From NCBI GenBank assembly GCA_905182645.1, contig CAJJCJ010000013.1:1-64000 (forward strand): 64,000 nt of DNA, in the 5' to 3' direction. The notes under the pieces are model-generated. The model was not told the DNA's origin and ran no database searches. It was given only the letters and a program-made list of their open reading frames with translations. Positions 35,852-44,713 of this stretch are shown here, piece after piece (within the stretch, counting starts at the first letter, position 1; each line of letters opens with the position of its first letter). A program made the translations under genes and the position numbers. This stretch comes from an uncultured Sulfitobacter sp. (GTDB lineage: Bacteria; Pseudomonadota; Alphaproteobacteria; Rhodobacterales; Rhodobacteraceae).

Positions 35852-37474
35852 ATGTTAAATCAAATTTCAGGAATCGCGCTTGCCGCTGGCCTGTTTATGT
35901 CCAGTGCGGGGCTCGTGTCCGCACAGGCTATAAACGACGAGCCATTGTCGGACCCTCGCGTGCGTCAGGCCATTGCCTACGCGATTGATATGGACACGAT
36001 TGTCGACACCCTGCTTGAGGGCAAAGCAATTGCCGCTGACAGCATGTTGCCAAACGGCCCGCATAAACCGGCCGGTCTTAACGCATATGCCTATGACCCA
36101 GATAAAGCTCGTGAGCTTCTTGCAGCGGCCAACTGGGATTCTGACCGCGAGCTGGATATGGTTTACTACTACGGTGACCAGCTTACTGCCGATCTTATGG
36201 CAGCCGTTCAGGCATATCTTTCCGATGTTGGCGTCAAAATGACGTATCGCAAACTGGAAGGTGACGTTGGCGCACAGCTGACAACACGACCAACCAATCC
36301 AGTCGACGGTATATCCAATATTGACTGGGATCTGGGCTATGGCGCCGCGGCTGCGACCGCTTTGCAGGAATACTATAACCCCTACAAAACTGGTGGTACG
36401 TCCCACACACCAGGCAACGCTGAACTGGATGGTTTGATTGATGCGATCAATGCGACCGCTGATCCAGATGCGCAGCGCCCAGCCTATTTCGCAATCCAGG
36501 AATACTGGAACACCAATCTTGACGCGCTTCCACTGTATTATCAGCAGCTCTTTATCTACGAGAGTAACAAGCTGAACCGGAACGGTCATGGTTATGGTAA
36601 CGAGCAATACAACTATGACTTTGGTATTGTCGATTGGACCATGGAGCCCGATGCGAACGGCAAGCAGATTATGTATACCAACACTGCACCGCCGCAATTT
36701 TTCGAACTTCCTTGGGCAAACCTAGGAATTTGGATCACCTCCAAGATAGTCTTTGATAAGCTATTGTCAGCAGACGGATCCCTTGCGGTGAATGGCAGCC
36801 AACTTGCCGAAAGCTATTCGGTTGGCGCAGACGGCATGTCCGTTAGCTTTACGCTAAAGGACGGGCTTACATGGCATGATGGGTCAGCTTTGACCGTTGC
36901 CGATGTAGAGTGGAGCGTTAAGACTGCGTTGCGTGTTCCAAATATTCACGCGGTCGTGGCCAACACCTTCACATCAATCGATGGTGGCCAAGCTTATCGT
37001 GATGGAACTTCCGACGAAATCGCGGGAATTGCGACTGATGGAAACACCATCACGTTTACCATGTCGAAACTTGATCCGAACATGTTGCTGACGTTCACTC
37101 AGTTTCCACCACTGCCAATGGAGCTTCTAAAAGGAACCGATCCTATTGAACTGCAACAGGCAGCCTATTGGCAGAATCCAATCGGGTCTGGTCCGTTCAG
37201 AATCGAAGAAGTTCAGATGAACGATTTTGTGCGCTACGTTCCGTTTGAAAACTATCACGGTGGTGTCGCCAAGATTGATGAAATTGTGGCATTCCCTAGC
37301 CTTGATGGTGACGGAAACCTGCTGAAGAACGCTGGTGCCGGTAAGATGGATTATGGCTTCACAAAGAACGTGGCCGACGTGGCGGCGCTTGAAGCGATGG
37401 ATCACATGCGGGTTATCCCTGCGGATATTCCGTACACACGGATGATCTGGTTCAACAAATTCGCCCGTAAATAA
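35852..37474 (+). CDS. ABC transporter substrate-binding protein (SBP_bac_5), circularly permuted
   Basis: The 540-aa product starts with a clear signal peptide (residues 1-25, ending VSAQ) behind GGAGGA. Right after it comes what is normally the C-terminal half of the family: PRVRQAIAYAID at residues 35-46, then LPLYYQQLFIYESNKLN, up to about residue 271. Only then comes the canonical N-terminal half: VFDKLLSADGSLAVN, LTWHDGSALTVADVEWSVK (WHDG at 341-344) and GSGPFRIEEV (from 445), ending at MIWFNKFARK. In ordinary members the WFN segment runs straight into DPRVRQA; here the former is the C terminus and the latter the N terminus. No stop or frameshift is present. Permease and ATPase genes follow in normal order, so a working importer component is likely. 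Confidence 0.88.
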   Translation: MLNQISGIALAAGLFMSSAGLVSAQAINDEPLSDPRVRQAIAYAIDMDTIVDTLLEGKAIAADSMLPNGPHKPAGLNAYAYDPDKARELLAAANWDSDRELDMVYYYGDQLTADLMAAVQAYLSDVGVKMTYRKLEGDVGAQLTTRPTNPVDGISNIDWDLGYGAAAATALQEYYNPYKTGGTSHTPGNAELDGLIDAINATADPDAQRPAYFAIQEYWNTNLDALPLYYQQLFIYESNKLNRNGHGYGNEQYNYDFGIVDWTMEPDANGKQIMYTNTAPPQFFELPWANLGIWITSKIVFDKLLSADGSLAVNGSQLAESYSVGADGMSVSFTLKDGLTWHDGSALTVADVEWSVKTALRVPNIHAVVANTFTSIDGGQAYRDGTSDEIAGIATDGNTITFTMSKLDPNMLLTFTQFPPLPMELLKGTDPIELQQAAYWQNPIGSGPFRIEEVQMNDFVRYVPFENYHGGVAKIDEIVAFPSLDGDGNLLKNAGAGKMDYGFTKNVADVAALEAMDHMRVIPADIPYTRMIWFNKFARK

Positions 37475-37496
37475 GACTGGCGGCTTTATGAAAACC

Positions 37497-37521
37497 GGGG
37501 TCGCGGCCTATGTCGCGCCCC
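37497..37521 (+). other. Intercistronic hairpin after the substrate-binding protein gene
   Basis: GGGGTCGCG (37497-37505) pairs with CGCGCCCC (37514-37521) around an eight-base loop, with one bulged T. There is no T-run. Hairpins at this place often protect the upstream mRNA and raise binding-protein levels over the permeases. Confidence 0.6.
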
Positions 37522-37558
37522 CAAAGAAACACTCTGATAAAGGGACGGGACACGGAAG

Positions 37559-38518
37559 ATGCTCACCTATGTAATCCGCCGCATTCTGATCCTTATACCG
37601 ATGCTGCTGACCATAAGTTTTTTGGTCTACACAGCACTGGAACTGACACCGGGCGATGCGGTGTCGGCACTTATCAACCCTGAAGTTGCCAGCCGCCTAT
37701 CAGATGCCCAGTTTGCCGAGCTGCGCGAAGCATACGGCTTGAATAAGCCGTTTATTGTCCGATACGGAATTTGGCTGAGCAATGTCATGCAAGGAAATTT
37801 CGGCCACTCGCTGGCTGGGGGCGTTCCAATCTCGACAATCTTTCTTGATCGACTACCGGCAACGTTAGAGCTTTCGTTGGTGGCGCTTTTGTTTTCAACA
37901 GTGCTTGGATGTATTTTGGGCACCTATAGTGCGTTGAAACGAGGTTCTATAACCGACAGCAGCTTGACCGTGGTTGGTATGATAGGCGTGTCGATCCCTG
38001 AATTTTTCTTTGGGCTGGTCGCGCTTTTGATCTTTGCCTTAAATCTGGGGTGGCTGCCCGTGGGCGGGCGGCTATTGCCGGGGTACGAGACGATCTGGGA
38101 CCGTGTTCCGCATATCATTATGCCGGCCATGGTTTTGTCATTGATGATGACCGCGGGCGTCATGCGGTATGCACGATCGTCTATGCTGGATGCGCTGACC
38201 AGAGAATTCATAACAACCGCCCGTTCCAAAGGGCTGCCCGAATGGCGGATCAACTTACTACACGGGTTTCGCGTGGCGCTAACGCCGGTCATCGTGTTGA
38301 TCGGGTTTCGACTGCCGCTGCTTATTGGCGGGTCGGTGATTATTGAACAGGTCTTTCAATGGCCCGGAATTGGCAACGAATTCATCGGTGCAGTTCGGGG
38401 ATCAGATTATCCGTTGGTCATGATGATCGCACTATTTTCGGTATTTGCGGTGCTGATGGCAAGTCTGATCATCGATGTGCTAACGGCGCTTATCGATCCA
38501 CGCGTTAGATTGAGCTAG
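37559..38518 (+). CDS. ABC transporter permease, peptide/nickel family (DppB-like)
   Basis: The 319-aa inner-membrane protein has six hydrophobic helices, an N-terminal YVIRRILILIPMLLTISFLVY typical of DppB, and the EAA-loop region (ALTREFITTARSKGLPEWRI) that contacts the ATPases. GGGACGGG upstream can serve as the ribosome-binding site. It forms the pore together with the following gene. Confidence 0.92.
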   Translation: MLTYVIRRILILIPMLLTISFLVYTALELTPGDAVSALINPEVASRLSDAQFAELREAYGLNKPFIVRYGIWLSNVMQGNFGHSLAGGVPISTIFLDRLPATLELSLVALLFSTVLGCILGTYSALKRGSITDSSLTVVGMIGVSIPEFFFGLVALLIFALNLGWLPVGGRLLPGYETIWDRVPHIIMPAMVLSLMMTAGVMRYARSSMLDALTREFITTARSKGLPEWRINLLHGFRVALTPVIVLIGFRLPLLIGGSVIIEQVFQWPGIGNEFIGAVRGSDYPLVMMIALFSVFAVLMASLIIDVLTALIDPRVRLS

Positions 38519-38528
38519 GGGACAAAAC

Positions 38529-39443
38529 ATGTCATCACGGTCTCTCAACAAAAAGTTTGATAAAATTCTGGCACGTGAAGAAGCGGGTGAACTTTCGTCA
38601 AATAGCGGCAGCCGTGCTTTGAAAAAACTGTTGAACAATCGACTGGCCTTAGTGGGACTAATCTTGTTCAGCATCATTATTTTCACCGCAGTTTTTGCAC
38701 CGCTTTTCACCAGTGCAGATCCGATGAAAATTAATCTTCGCAATTTGTCACAACCGCCATCCGCTGATCATTGGTTTGGCACCGACAAGACTGGCCGCGA
38801 TGTGTTTGCCCGCGTTCTTTACGGTGGACGCGTTTCTATCCTTGTTGGTCTTGGAAGCGGCATTATAGCTGCCATCATCGGGGTCTTGGTTGGCGCCTAC
38901 ACTGGCTACAAAGGGGGGTGGCTGGATGTCATCGCTTTGCGTGTGTCCGAACTTTTCATGTCCTTCCCGCAGATCATTTTGGTGTTGCTGTTGGTTTCAA
39001 TCATCGGCCAGAGCCTGATCAACCTGATGATCATTTTCGTGCTGACAGGCTGGGGTGGGATGTACCGAATGGCGCGTGCGCGGATGTTGTCTTTGCGCGA
39101 AGAAGAATATGTGCAGGCTTTGCAAAGCTTTGGGCTGTCTACTGCCACGATTTGTTACAAACATATTTTGCCCAACGCGCTTGGCCCGATCATGGTGAAC
39201 ATCACTTTGTCGACAGCAGCGTTTATTTTGGCAGAAGCAGGGCTTAGCTTTTTGGGCCTAGGCGTTCCAGCAAGCATTCCGACCTGGGGCAATATCCTGA
39301 ACGTTGCGCAGGAAATCCGAGTTCTTCAGAATTTCTGGTGGATGTGGTTGCCCGTCGGCGCGACAATCTCACTTTTCGTTCTTAGCGTTAACTTTATTGG
39401 CGATGGTTTGCGCGATGCTACTGACCCATCGCAGCAAGGATAA
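38529..39443 (+). CDS. ABC transporter permease, peptide/nickel family (DppC-like)
   Basis: The 304-aa protein has a long cytoplasmic N terminus, the DppC-type first helix (NRLALVGLILFSIIIF), the conserved HWFGTDKTGRDVFARVLYGGR, and the EAA loop (REEEYVQALQSFG). It starts ten bases after dppB-like and ends just before the GTG of the first ATPase gene. Confidence 0.92.
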   Translation: MSSRSLNKKFDKILAREEAGELSSNSGSRALKKLLNNRLALVGLILFSIIIFTAVFAPLFTSADPMKINLRNLSQPPSADHWFGTDKTGRDVFARVLYGGRVSILVGLGSGIIAAIIGVLVGAYTGYKGGWLDVIALRVSELFMSFPQIILVLLLVSIIGQSLINLMIIFVLTGWGGMYRMARARMLSLREEEYVQALQSFGLSTATICYKHILPNALGPIMVNITLSTAAFILAEAGLSFLGLGVPASIPTWGNILNVAQEIRVLQNFWWMWLPVGATISLFVLSVNFIGDGLRDATDPSQQG

Positions 39444-39447
39444 GAAC

Positions 39448-40461
39448 GTGGCAGGAACCCAAGATGTTGCGCTTAGCGTAAAGGACTTAAAAACCTACTT
39501 TTATACCAACAATCGCTGCAACAAGGCAGTCAATGGTGTGTCTTTCGAAATTCGCAAAGGCAAAACCCTGTGTATCGTTGGTGAAAGCGGCTGCGGCAAA
39601 AGCGTAACCGCCTCCACGATTATGCAATTGCTGCCAAAACTTTCGCGGATAGAGCAGGGGCAGATCACATATCACAGTGACGACGGCGATGTGAATATTG
39701 AACAGTTAGACCGGGATGGCAAAGAAATGCGCGCCATTCGCGGCTCTGAAATCGCGATGATATTTCAAGATCCGATGACGGCACTGAACCCAGTCTACAC
39801 CATTGGGTTCCAGATTGGTGAAAGCCTGAAATATCATACGGATTTGTCGCGAAGTGAAATTCGGGCGAAGACGATTGATCTGTTGCGCGACATGGGAATA
39901 TCGCTGCCGGAAATGCGCGTAGATGATTACCCGCATTCCTATTCTGGCGGCATGCGGCAACGGGCCATGATTGCAATGGCGATGTCGTGCAATCCCAAGA
40001 TTCTGATCGCGGATGAGCCGACAACAGCACTTGACGTCACGATACAGTCGCAGATTTTCGAATTGATGGAAAAACTTAAGACAGAGAACGAAACGGCGAT
40101 CATGTTGATCACGCATGATATGGGCGTTGTGGCCGAATTGGCTGACGACGTTGCCGTTATGTATATGGGAAATATTGTAGAGGCTGGCACGGTTGATCAA
40201 GTTCTGCGCTACCCGGTTCATCCTTATACGCGGGCTTTGCTAGAATCTATACCGGTCCTCGGACGAGGGCGCGACCAAGATATTCAGCCCATCGCGGGTT
40301 CTACACCTGATCCCTATGATCGACCTAAAGGGTGCCAGTTTGCGCCGCGGTGCAAATTTCGGGTGGATGCCTGCGATGTGATGCCCGACGAGGTAACTTA
40401 CAACGAAACCCATCGTGTCATGTGTTGGCGATATCAGGAGTTCTTGCCAGATGCAGAGTGA
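39448..40461 (+). CDS. ABC transporter ATP-binding protein (DppD-like)
   Basis: The product (337 aa) has Walker A GESGCGKS, signature YSGGMRQR and Walker B ILIADEPTTALD, plus the oligopeptide-type C-terminal Cys region (GCQFAPRCKFRVDAC) that often carries an iron-sulfur cluster. I start it at GTG 39448, behind AAGGA, because the longer frame overlaps the permease gene by 140 bases. Confidence 0.9.
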   Translation: MAGTQDVALSVKDLKTYFYTNNRCNKAVNGVSFEIRKGKTLCIVGESGCGKSVTASTIMQLLPKLSRIEQGQITYHSDDGDVNIEQLDRDGKEMRAIRGSEIAMIFQDPMTALNPVYTIGFQIGESLKYHTDLSRSEIRAKTIDLLRDMGISLPEMRVDDYPHSYSGGMRQRAMIAMAMSCNPKILIADEPTTALDVTIQSQIFELMEKLKTENETAIMLITHDMGVVAELADDVAVMYMGNIVEAGTVDQVLRYPVHPYTRALLESIPVLGRGRDQDIQPIAGSTPDPYDRPKGCQFAPRCKFRVDACDVMPDEVTYNETHRVMCWRYQEFLPDAE

Positions 40462-41464
40462 TCGCAAAGCCATCCTGAGTTTGCGCGGGTTAAAGACCTA
40501 TTTCCCGGTAAAGGCTGGCATTTTCAAACGCACGGTGGCGCACGTAAAGGCCGTTGATGGCGTCGATCTGGATGTCTACCGTGGCGAGGTTCTGGGCCTT
40601 GTTGGCGAAAGCGGCTGTGGCAAGACGACATTGGGAAAGTCGATATTGCGTCTGGTGGAAGCCACCGAAGGCGACATTGTGTATTCATCTGGGGATGAAG
40701 AAACCAATCTGGCCACGCTTAATAACGATGAAATGGTGCCATTTCGAAAGCGGCTTCAAATTGTGTTTCAGGATCCCCATTCGTCGCTAAACCCGGCGTT
40801 TACCATATTCGGCTCGCTGCAGGATCCTTTAAAAAAATACGGCATCAAAACCAGAAAAGAGCGCCGCAAGATCATTGGTGACTTGCTGGAAGCTGTGAAC
40901 ATGCGCCGAGAGTATATGGATCGCTACCCGCATGAGTTTTCAGGTGGGCAACGCCAGCGTATCGGCATTGCGCGTGCCCTAAGCGTGCAACCTGAGCTGA
41001 TAGTATGCGATGAAGCGGTAAGCGCGTTGGATGTTTCTATTCAGGCGCAGGTTTTGCAACTTTTGATGAAGCTTAAGAACGAACGAAACCTCACCTACAT
41101 CTTTATTACGCACGACCTAAGCGTTACCGAATATATCTGCGACCGGATCGCCGTGATGTATCTTGGGCGCATTGTTGAACTGTGTCGCGCCGAAGATCTG
41201 TATTCAAACACGCTGCATCCCTATACCGAGGCTTTGCTGTCGGCCATTCCTGTGGCCGATTTGGATAAACAGACCAAACGGATTGTCTTAGAGGGCGATG
41301 TGCCCAGCCCGGTGAACCCACCCAGCGGATGCCCCTTTCACCCTCGCTGCCCCAAGGCGACAGATATTTGCGTGTCTGACGTGCCGCCGCTTAAACGATA
41401 TTCAATTGACGGACACGACCATTTTGCGTCCTGCCACCTAATCGAACTGAACGCAGCTGACTAG
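40451..41464 (+). CDS. ABC transporter ATP-binding protein (DppF-like)
   Basis: The product (337 aa) has Walker A GESGCGKTT, signature FSGGQRQR, Walker B LIVCDEAVSALD and a C-terminal GCPFHPRCPKATDIC. In the signature region the D-loop Glu precedes AVSALD instead of the usual PTSALD, as is common in DppF. It starts at 40451 inside the end of the previous ATPase gene, overlapping by 11 bases. The two ATPases probably form a heterodimer. Confidence 0.9.
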   Translation: MQSDRKAILSLRGLKTYFPVKAGIFKRTVAHVKAVDGVDLDVYRGEVLGLVGESGCGKTTLGKSILRLVEATEGDIVYSSGDEETNLATLNNDEMVPFRKRLQIVFQDPHSSLNPAFTIFGSLQDPLKKYGIKTRKERRKIIGDLLEAVNMRREYMDRYPHEFSGGQRQRIGIARALSVQPELIVCDEAVSALDVSIQAQVLQLLMKLKNERNLTYIFITHDLSVTEYICDRIAVMYLGRIVELCRAEDLYSNTLHPYTEALLSAIPVADLDKQTKRIVLEGDVPSPVNPPSGCPFHPRCPKATDICVSDVPPLKRYSIDGHDHFASCHLIELNAAD

Positions 41465-41496
41465 CCGCGTGTCATCACCCTTCCAAGGAGAAATAA

Positions 41497-42426
41497 ATGC
41501 CCAAGTTTGATCTGAACGACCTTAAGGGCGTAATCCCGGCATTGGTCACCCCATTTGACGAAAATGAACGGTTTGACGAAGGCCGCATGCGCACCTGTGT
41601 CGATTTTCTAATCGCGCGCGGTGTGGGTGGCCTTTATACGACAGGCAGCACCGGGGAAACGTTCCTGATGTCGCCTGACGAACGCGCGCGGGTGGTAGAG
41701 GTTGTCGTCGATCAGGTTGCAGGCCGCGTGCCTGTTGTTGCACATGTGGGCGCGATCGGAACCCATCTTTCCGTTGATCTGGCGCAGCGCGCGCAGGCTG
41801 CAGGGGTCGATGCGCTGTCATCAGTACCACCGTTTTATTGGCCGTTCACGCCTGATCAGGTATTCAATTATTACAATGACTTAACCGGGGCAACTGATTT
41901 ACCGATGGTCGTCTACAATATTACTTTGGCGGGGGCCTTGGGGTTCGATCAGATCAAAAGATTGACGAGCATTCCGGGCGTTGGCGGCATTAAATACACA
42001 GCACCGACGCTCTTTGAAATCCTTCGGATCAAAGATGAAATCAGCAGAGATTTTAAGGTCTATTCTGGCGCTGACGAAATGGCCATGTTGGGCCTGAGTT
42101 TTGGCGCGGACGGAATAATCGGGTCATTTTACAACATGATCCCCGAGGTGTTTATCGCCCTGAACGACGCGGTCGATAAAGGTGACATGAAACGTGCAAA
42201 AAGCCTGCAAGAAACCGGTAATGCGATTATTTTCTTTTCTTTGGGCTACACTGGGACAGCCGTCATCAAACGCTGCATGGCATGGCAGGGCGCAGATGCA
42301 GGATACTGCAGACGCCCCTTCGATAATTTCATGACAGAGGCAGAAGAAGACGACCTGAAGGCGGCCTTCCACAAGCTTAAGCAAGACAGAAACATCACTG
42401 GTGTTGAGTTTCTTGATTTGATCTGA
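41497..42426 (+). CDS. DapA/NanA-family lyase, N-acetylneuraminate lyase-like
   Basis: The 309-aa class I aldolase has the carboxylate-binding GSTGE (near residue 50), VVYNIT with the catalytic Tyr, and the Schiff-base Lys in GVGGIKYTAPT. The wording around these sites resembles N-acetylneuraminate lyase more than dihydrodipicolinate synthase. It would split an imported 2-keto-3-deoxy (nonulosonic) acid to pyruvate plus an amino sugar. It follows the transporter by 32 bases behind AAGGAGA. No nanK or nanE is nearby, so the identity of the sugar remains open. Confidence 0.82.
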   Translation: MPKFDLNDLKGVIPALVTPFDENERFDEGRMRTCVDFLIARGVGGLYTTGSTGETFLMSPDERARVVEVVVDQVAGRVPVVAHVGAIGTHLSVDLAQRAQAAGVDALSSVPPFYWPFTPDQVFNYYNDLTGATDLPMVVYNITLAGALGFDQIKRLTSIPGVGGIKYTAPTLFEILRIKDEISRDFKVYSGADEMAMLGLSFGADGIIGSFYNMIPEVFIALNDAVDKGDMKRAKSLQETGNAIIFFSLGYTGTAVIKRCMAWQGADAGYCRRPFDNFMTEAEEDDLKAAFHKLKQDRNITGVEFLDLI

Positions 42427-42445
42427 TCCGCCGGGAGGATTTGTG

Positions 42446-43759
42446 ATGGAAAAGTTGGGCAAAGGGCAACGCCTTTGGAATAAGGCCAAAACACTGATCC
42501 CAGGGGGCAATATGTTGTTGTCCAAGCGGCCGGAAATGTTCCTGCCCGATCTGTGGCCCGCCTATTTCAGCCGCGCCAGTGGTGCGCGGATTTGGGATCT
42601 GGACGGGACAGAATACATCGACATGTCGATCATGGGCGTCGGGGCCAATGTTCTGGGGTACGCGCATCCCAAAGTGGACGAGGCGGTGCGTAACTCTATC
42701 GGCAACGGTAATCTGGCGACATTGAATGCGCCCGAAGAGGTGGAATTGGCCGAGAGGTTGGTTGACCTGCATCCGTGGGCCGATATGGCGCGGTTCGCGC
42801 GCACCGGTGGCGAGGCCAACGCCATTGCGATCCGCATTGCGCGTGCTGCAAGTGGTCGCGACGGCGTAGCAATATGTGGCTATCATGGTTGGCACGATTG
42901 GTATCTGGCCACAAACCTCACCGGTGGTGGTCAGTTGGACGAACATCTGTTGCCCGGGCTGGACCCGGCGGGCGTTCCCCAGCACCTGCGCGGCAGTGTT
43001 CACCCCTTTCGTTATAATGATTTCGCGGGGCTCGCGGCACTTGTTAGTGAACACGACATTGGCGTGATCAAGATGGAGGTGATGCGCAATCACCCGCCCA
43101 AAGATGACTTCCTGCAAAAGGTGCGCCAGCTTGCCACTGACCACAGTATCGTGTTGATATTTGACGAATGTACATCCGGGTTCCGCCAAAACTTTGGTGG
43201 TCTCCACCTACAGTTCGGCGTGGATCCTGATATGGCGGTGTTCGGCAAGGCGCTGGGTAATGGGTATGCAGTGACGGCCGTTCTTGGAACGCGCGACGTC
43301 ATGCAAGCGGCGCAGGCGACCTTTATTTCCAGTACCTTTTGGACAGAACGCATCGGTTCTGTTGCCGCGTTGGCGACGCTTGACGTTATGCAAGAAGAAA
43401 GCCCCTGGGATGGTATAGTGGCGGCGGGTCAGGGCATCACGTCACGTTGGCAGGACATGGCGGCCACCTATGACCTGCAACTGACGACAAGCGGTATTGC
43501 GTCTTTGACGGGCTTTGCATTCAACAGCCCGCACAATCTGGCCTACAAAACGCTGATTACCCAACGGATGTTAGCCCAAGGGCTTCTTGCGGCAAACAGC
43601 GTCTACCTTTGCACTGCGCATACACCGGCGATCATCGACGCCTATTTTACGGCTTTGGAACCGTGTTTTGCGCTGATTCAAGAATGCGAGCAGGGCCGGG
43701 ACGTCATGAAAGAACTTGAGGGCCCCGTCTGCCACGGTGGTTTTAGCAGGCTAAACTGA
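42446..43759 (+). CDS. Class III aminotransferase, GSA-aminomutase-like
   Basis: The product (437 aa) is a fold-type I PLP enzyme. The cofactor Asp lies in LIFDECTSGFRQ, the Lys in AVFGKALGNGY, and the substrate-side segment RFARTGGEANAIAIRIARA is typical of glutamate-1-semialdehyde aminomutase relatives. It is not the core hemL, judging by its context. It may transfer an amino group to or from a sugar derivative. GGGAGG lies before the ATG at 42446, and the gene follows the lyase by 19 bases. Confidence 0.85.
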   Translation: MEKLGKGQRLWNKAKTLIPGGNMLLSKRPEMFLPDLWPAYFSRASGARIWDLDGTEYIDMSIMGVGANVLGYAHPKVDEAVRNSIGNGNLATLNAPEEVELAERLVDLHPWADMARFARTGGEANAIAIRIARAASGRDGVAICGYHGWHDWYLATNLTGGGQLDEHLLPGLDPAGVPQHLRGSVHPFRYNDFAGLAALVSEHDIGVIKMEVMRNHPPKDDFLQKVRQLATDHSIVLIFDECTSGFRQNFGGLHLQFGVDPDMAVFGKALGNGYAVTAVLGTRDVMQAAQATFISSTFWTERIGSVAALATLDVMQEESPWDGIVAAGQGITSRWQDMAATYDLQLTTSGIASLTGFAFNSPHNLAYKTLITQRMLAQGLLAANSVYLCTAHTPAIIDAYFTALEPCFALIQECEQGRDVMKELEGPVCHGGFSRLN

Positions 43760-43801
43760 TCACCGACGAGGTGAACAGATACTAATACAAAAGGGGATAA
43801 G

Positions 43802-44713
43802 ATGGTAGAGCGGAAAGTTTACATTTCCGGCGAAATGATGCCGGAATCGCAAGCGCGCATATCGATTTTTGATAGTGCGGTGATGTTGGGCGACACGGCA
43901 ACTGAATCTACACGCACATTTGGACATATTCCGTTCAAACTGGCTGAACACGTGGATCGCCTGTTCAAATCGCTTAAGGTTATGCGCATTGATCCCGGTT
44001 GTGACGCTGCCCAGATGCTGCGAATTACCCAAGATGTGCTTAAGGCCAATTTGCAGTGTTACACGCCAGACCAAGATTGCTGGATCGTTCACAACATCTC
44101 GCGTGGGTTGTCTATTGCTGGGTCGGACCCTACCAAAACTGCCAGCGGCGCGACGGTTATGATATTTACCCAACCGATGGACCTGCGCAGTTGGGCGGGT
44201 TTTTACACGTCTGGTTGCCACGCGGTCACCGCGATGAGCCGCGCGGTGCCCGCCCAATCGCTGGACGCCCGCATCAAGAACCGCAGCCGTCTTGCCTATA
44301 CGCTGGCCGAAGCCGAGTTAAAGCTGGTTGATCCGGCAGCGCAGGGGGTGATCTTGGACATCTACGGAAACGTGTCGGAAAATAAGGGCGGCAATATTTT
44401 TGTGGTATCCGATGGTGTCTTGAAGACGCCCACGACCGCCAATTGCCTGGCCGGGATGAGTCGCGCGACAGCATTGGAATTGGCCGCAGACCTTGGCATC
44501 CCAACCGAAGAAACAATATTGCAACCTTATGACCTTGCAACTGCTGACGAGGTGTTTTTTACCAGCACGCCCTATTGCATTATGCCTACCACGCGGTTCA
44601 ACGGTATGGATGTAGGTGACGGGCAAGTTGGTGGCGTGACCAAAAGATTGCTTGGCGCTTGGAGCGCGCGCGTTGGTGTTGATATCCAGAAACAGGGCGA
44701 GGATCAGTTGTGA
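43802..44713 (+). CDS. Class IV aminotransferase (BCAT/D-amino acid transaminase-like)
   Basis: The 303-aa protein has the class IV opening ARISIFDSAVMLGDT, the PLP Lys in DARIKNRSRL and the Glu in GNVSENKGGNIF. Relatives act on branched-chain amino acids, D-amino acids or aminodeoxychorismate. Its place between a class III aminotransferase and a second lyase points to catabolism of an amino compound. Its stop overlaps the GTG start of the next gene. Confidence 0.86.
   Translation: MVERKVYISGEMMPESQARISIFDSAVMLGDTATESTRTFGHIPFKLAEHVDRLFKSLKVMRIDPGCDAAQMLRITQDVLKANLQCYTPDQDCWIVHNISRGLSIAGSDPTKTASGATVMIFTQPMDLRSWAGFYTSGCHAVTAMSRAVPAQSLDARIKNRSRLAYTLAEAELKLVDPAAQGVILDIYGNVSENKGGNIFVVSDGVLKTPTTANCLAGMSRATALELAADLGIPTEETILQPYDLATADEVFFTSTPYCIMPTTRFNGMDVGDGQVGGVTKRLLGAWSARVGVDIQKQGEDQL

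Noticed and set aside
35867..36697. Minus-strand frame of 276 codons opposite the substrate-binding protein
   Set aside because: It is an antisense shadow; the plus-strand product has the signal peptide and family motifs.
42395..43207. Minus-strand frame of 270 codons opposite the class III aminotransferase
   Set aside because: It is the complement of a gene with all PLP motifs and shows no protein family pattern.
42446..43759. Class III aminotransferase as the tetrapyrrole enzyme HemL
   Set aside because: Its place in a catabolic operon behind a transporter and lyase argues against the core heme gene, although the folds are the same.
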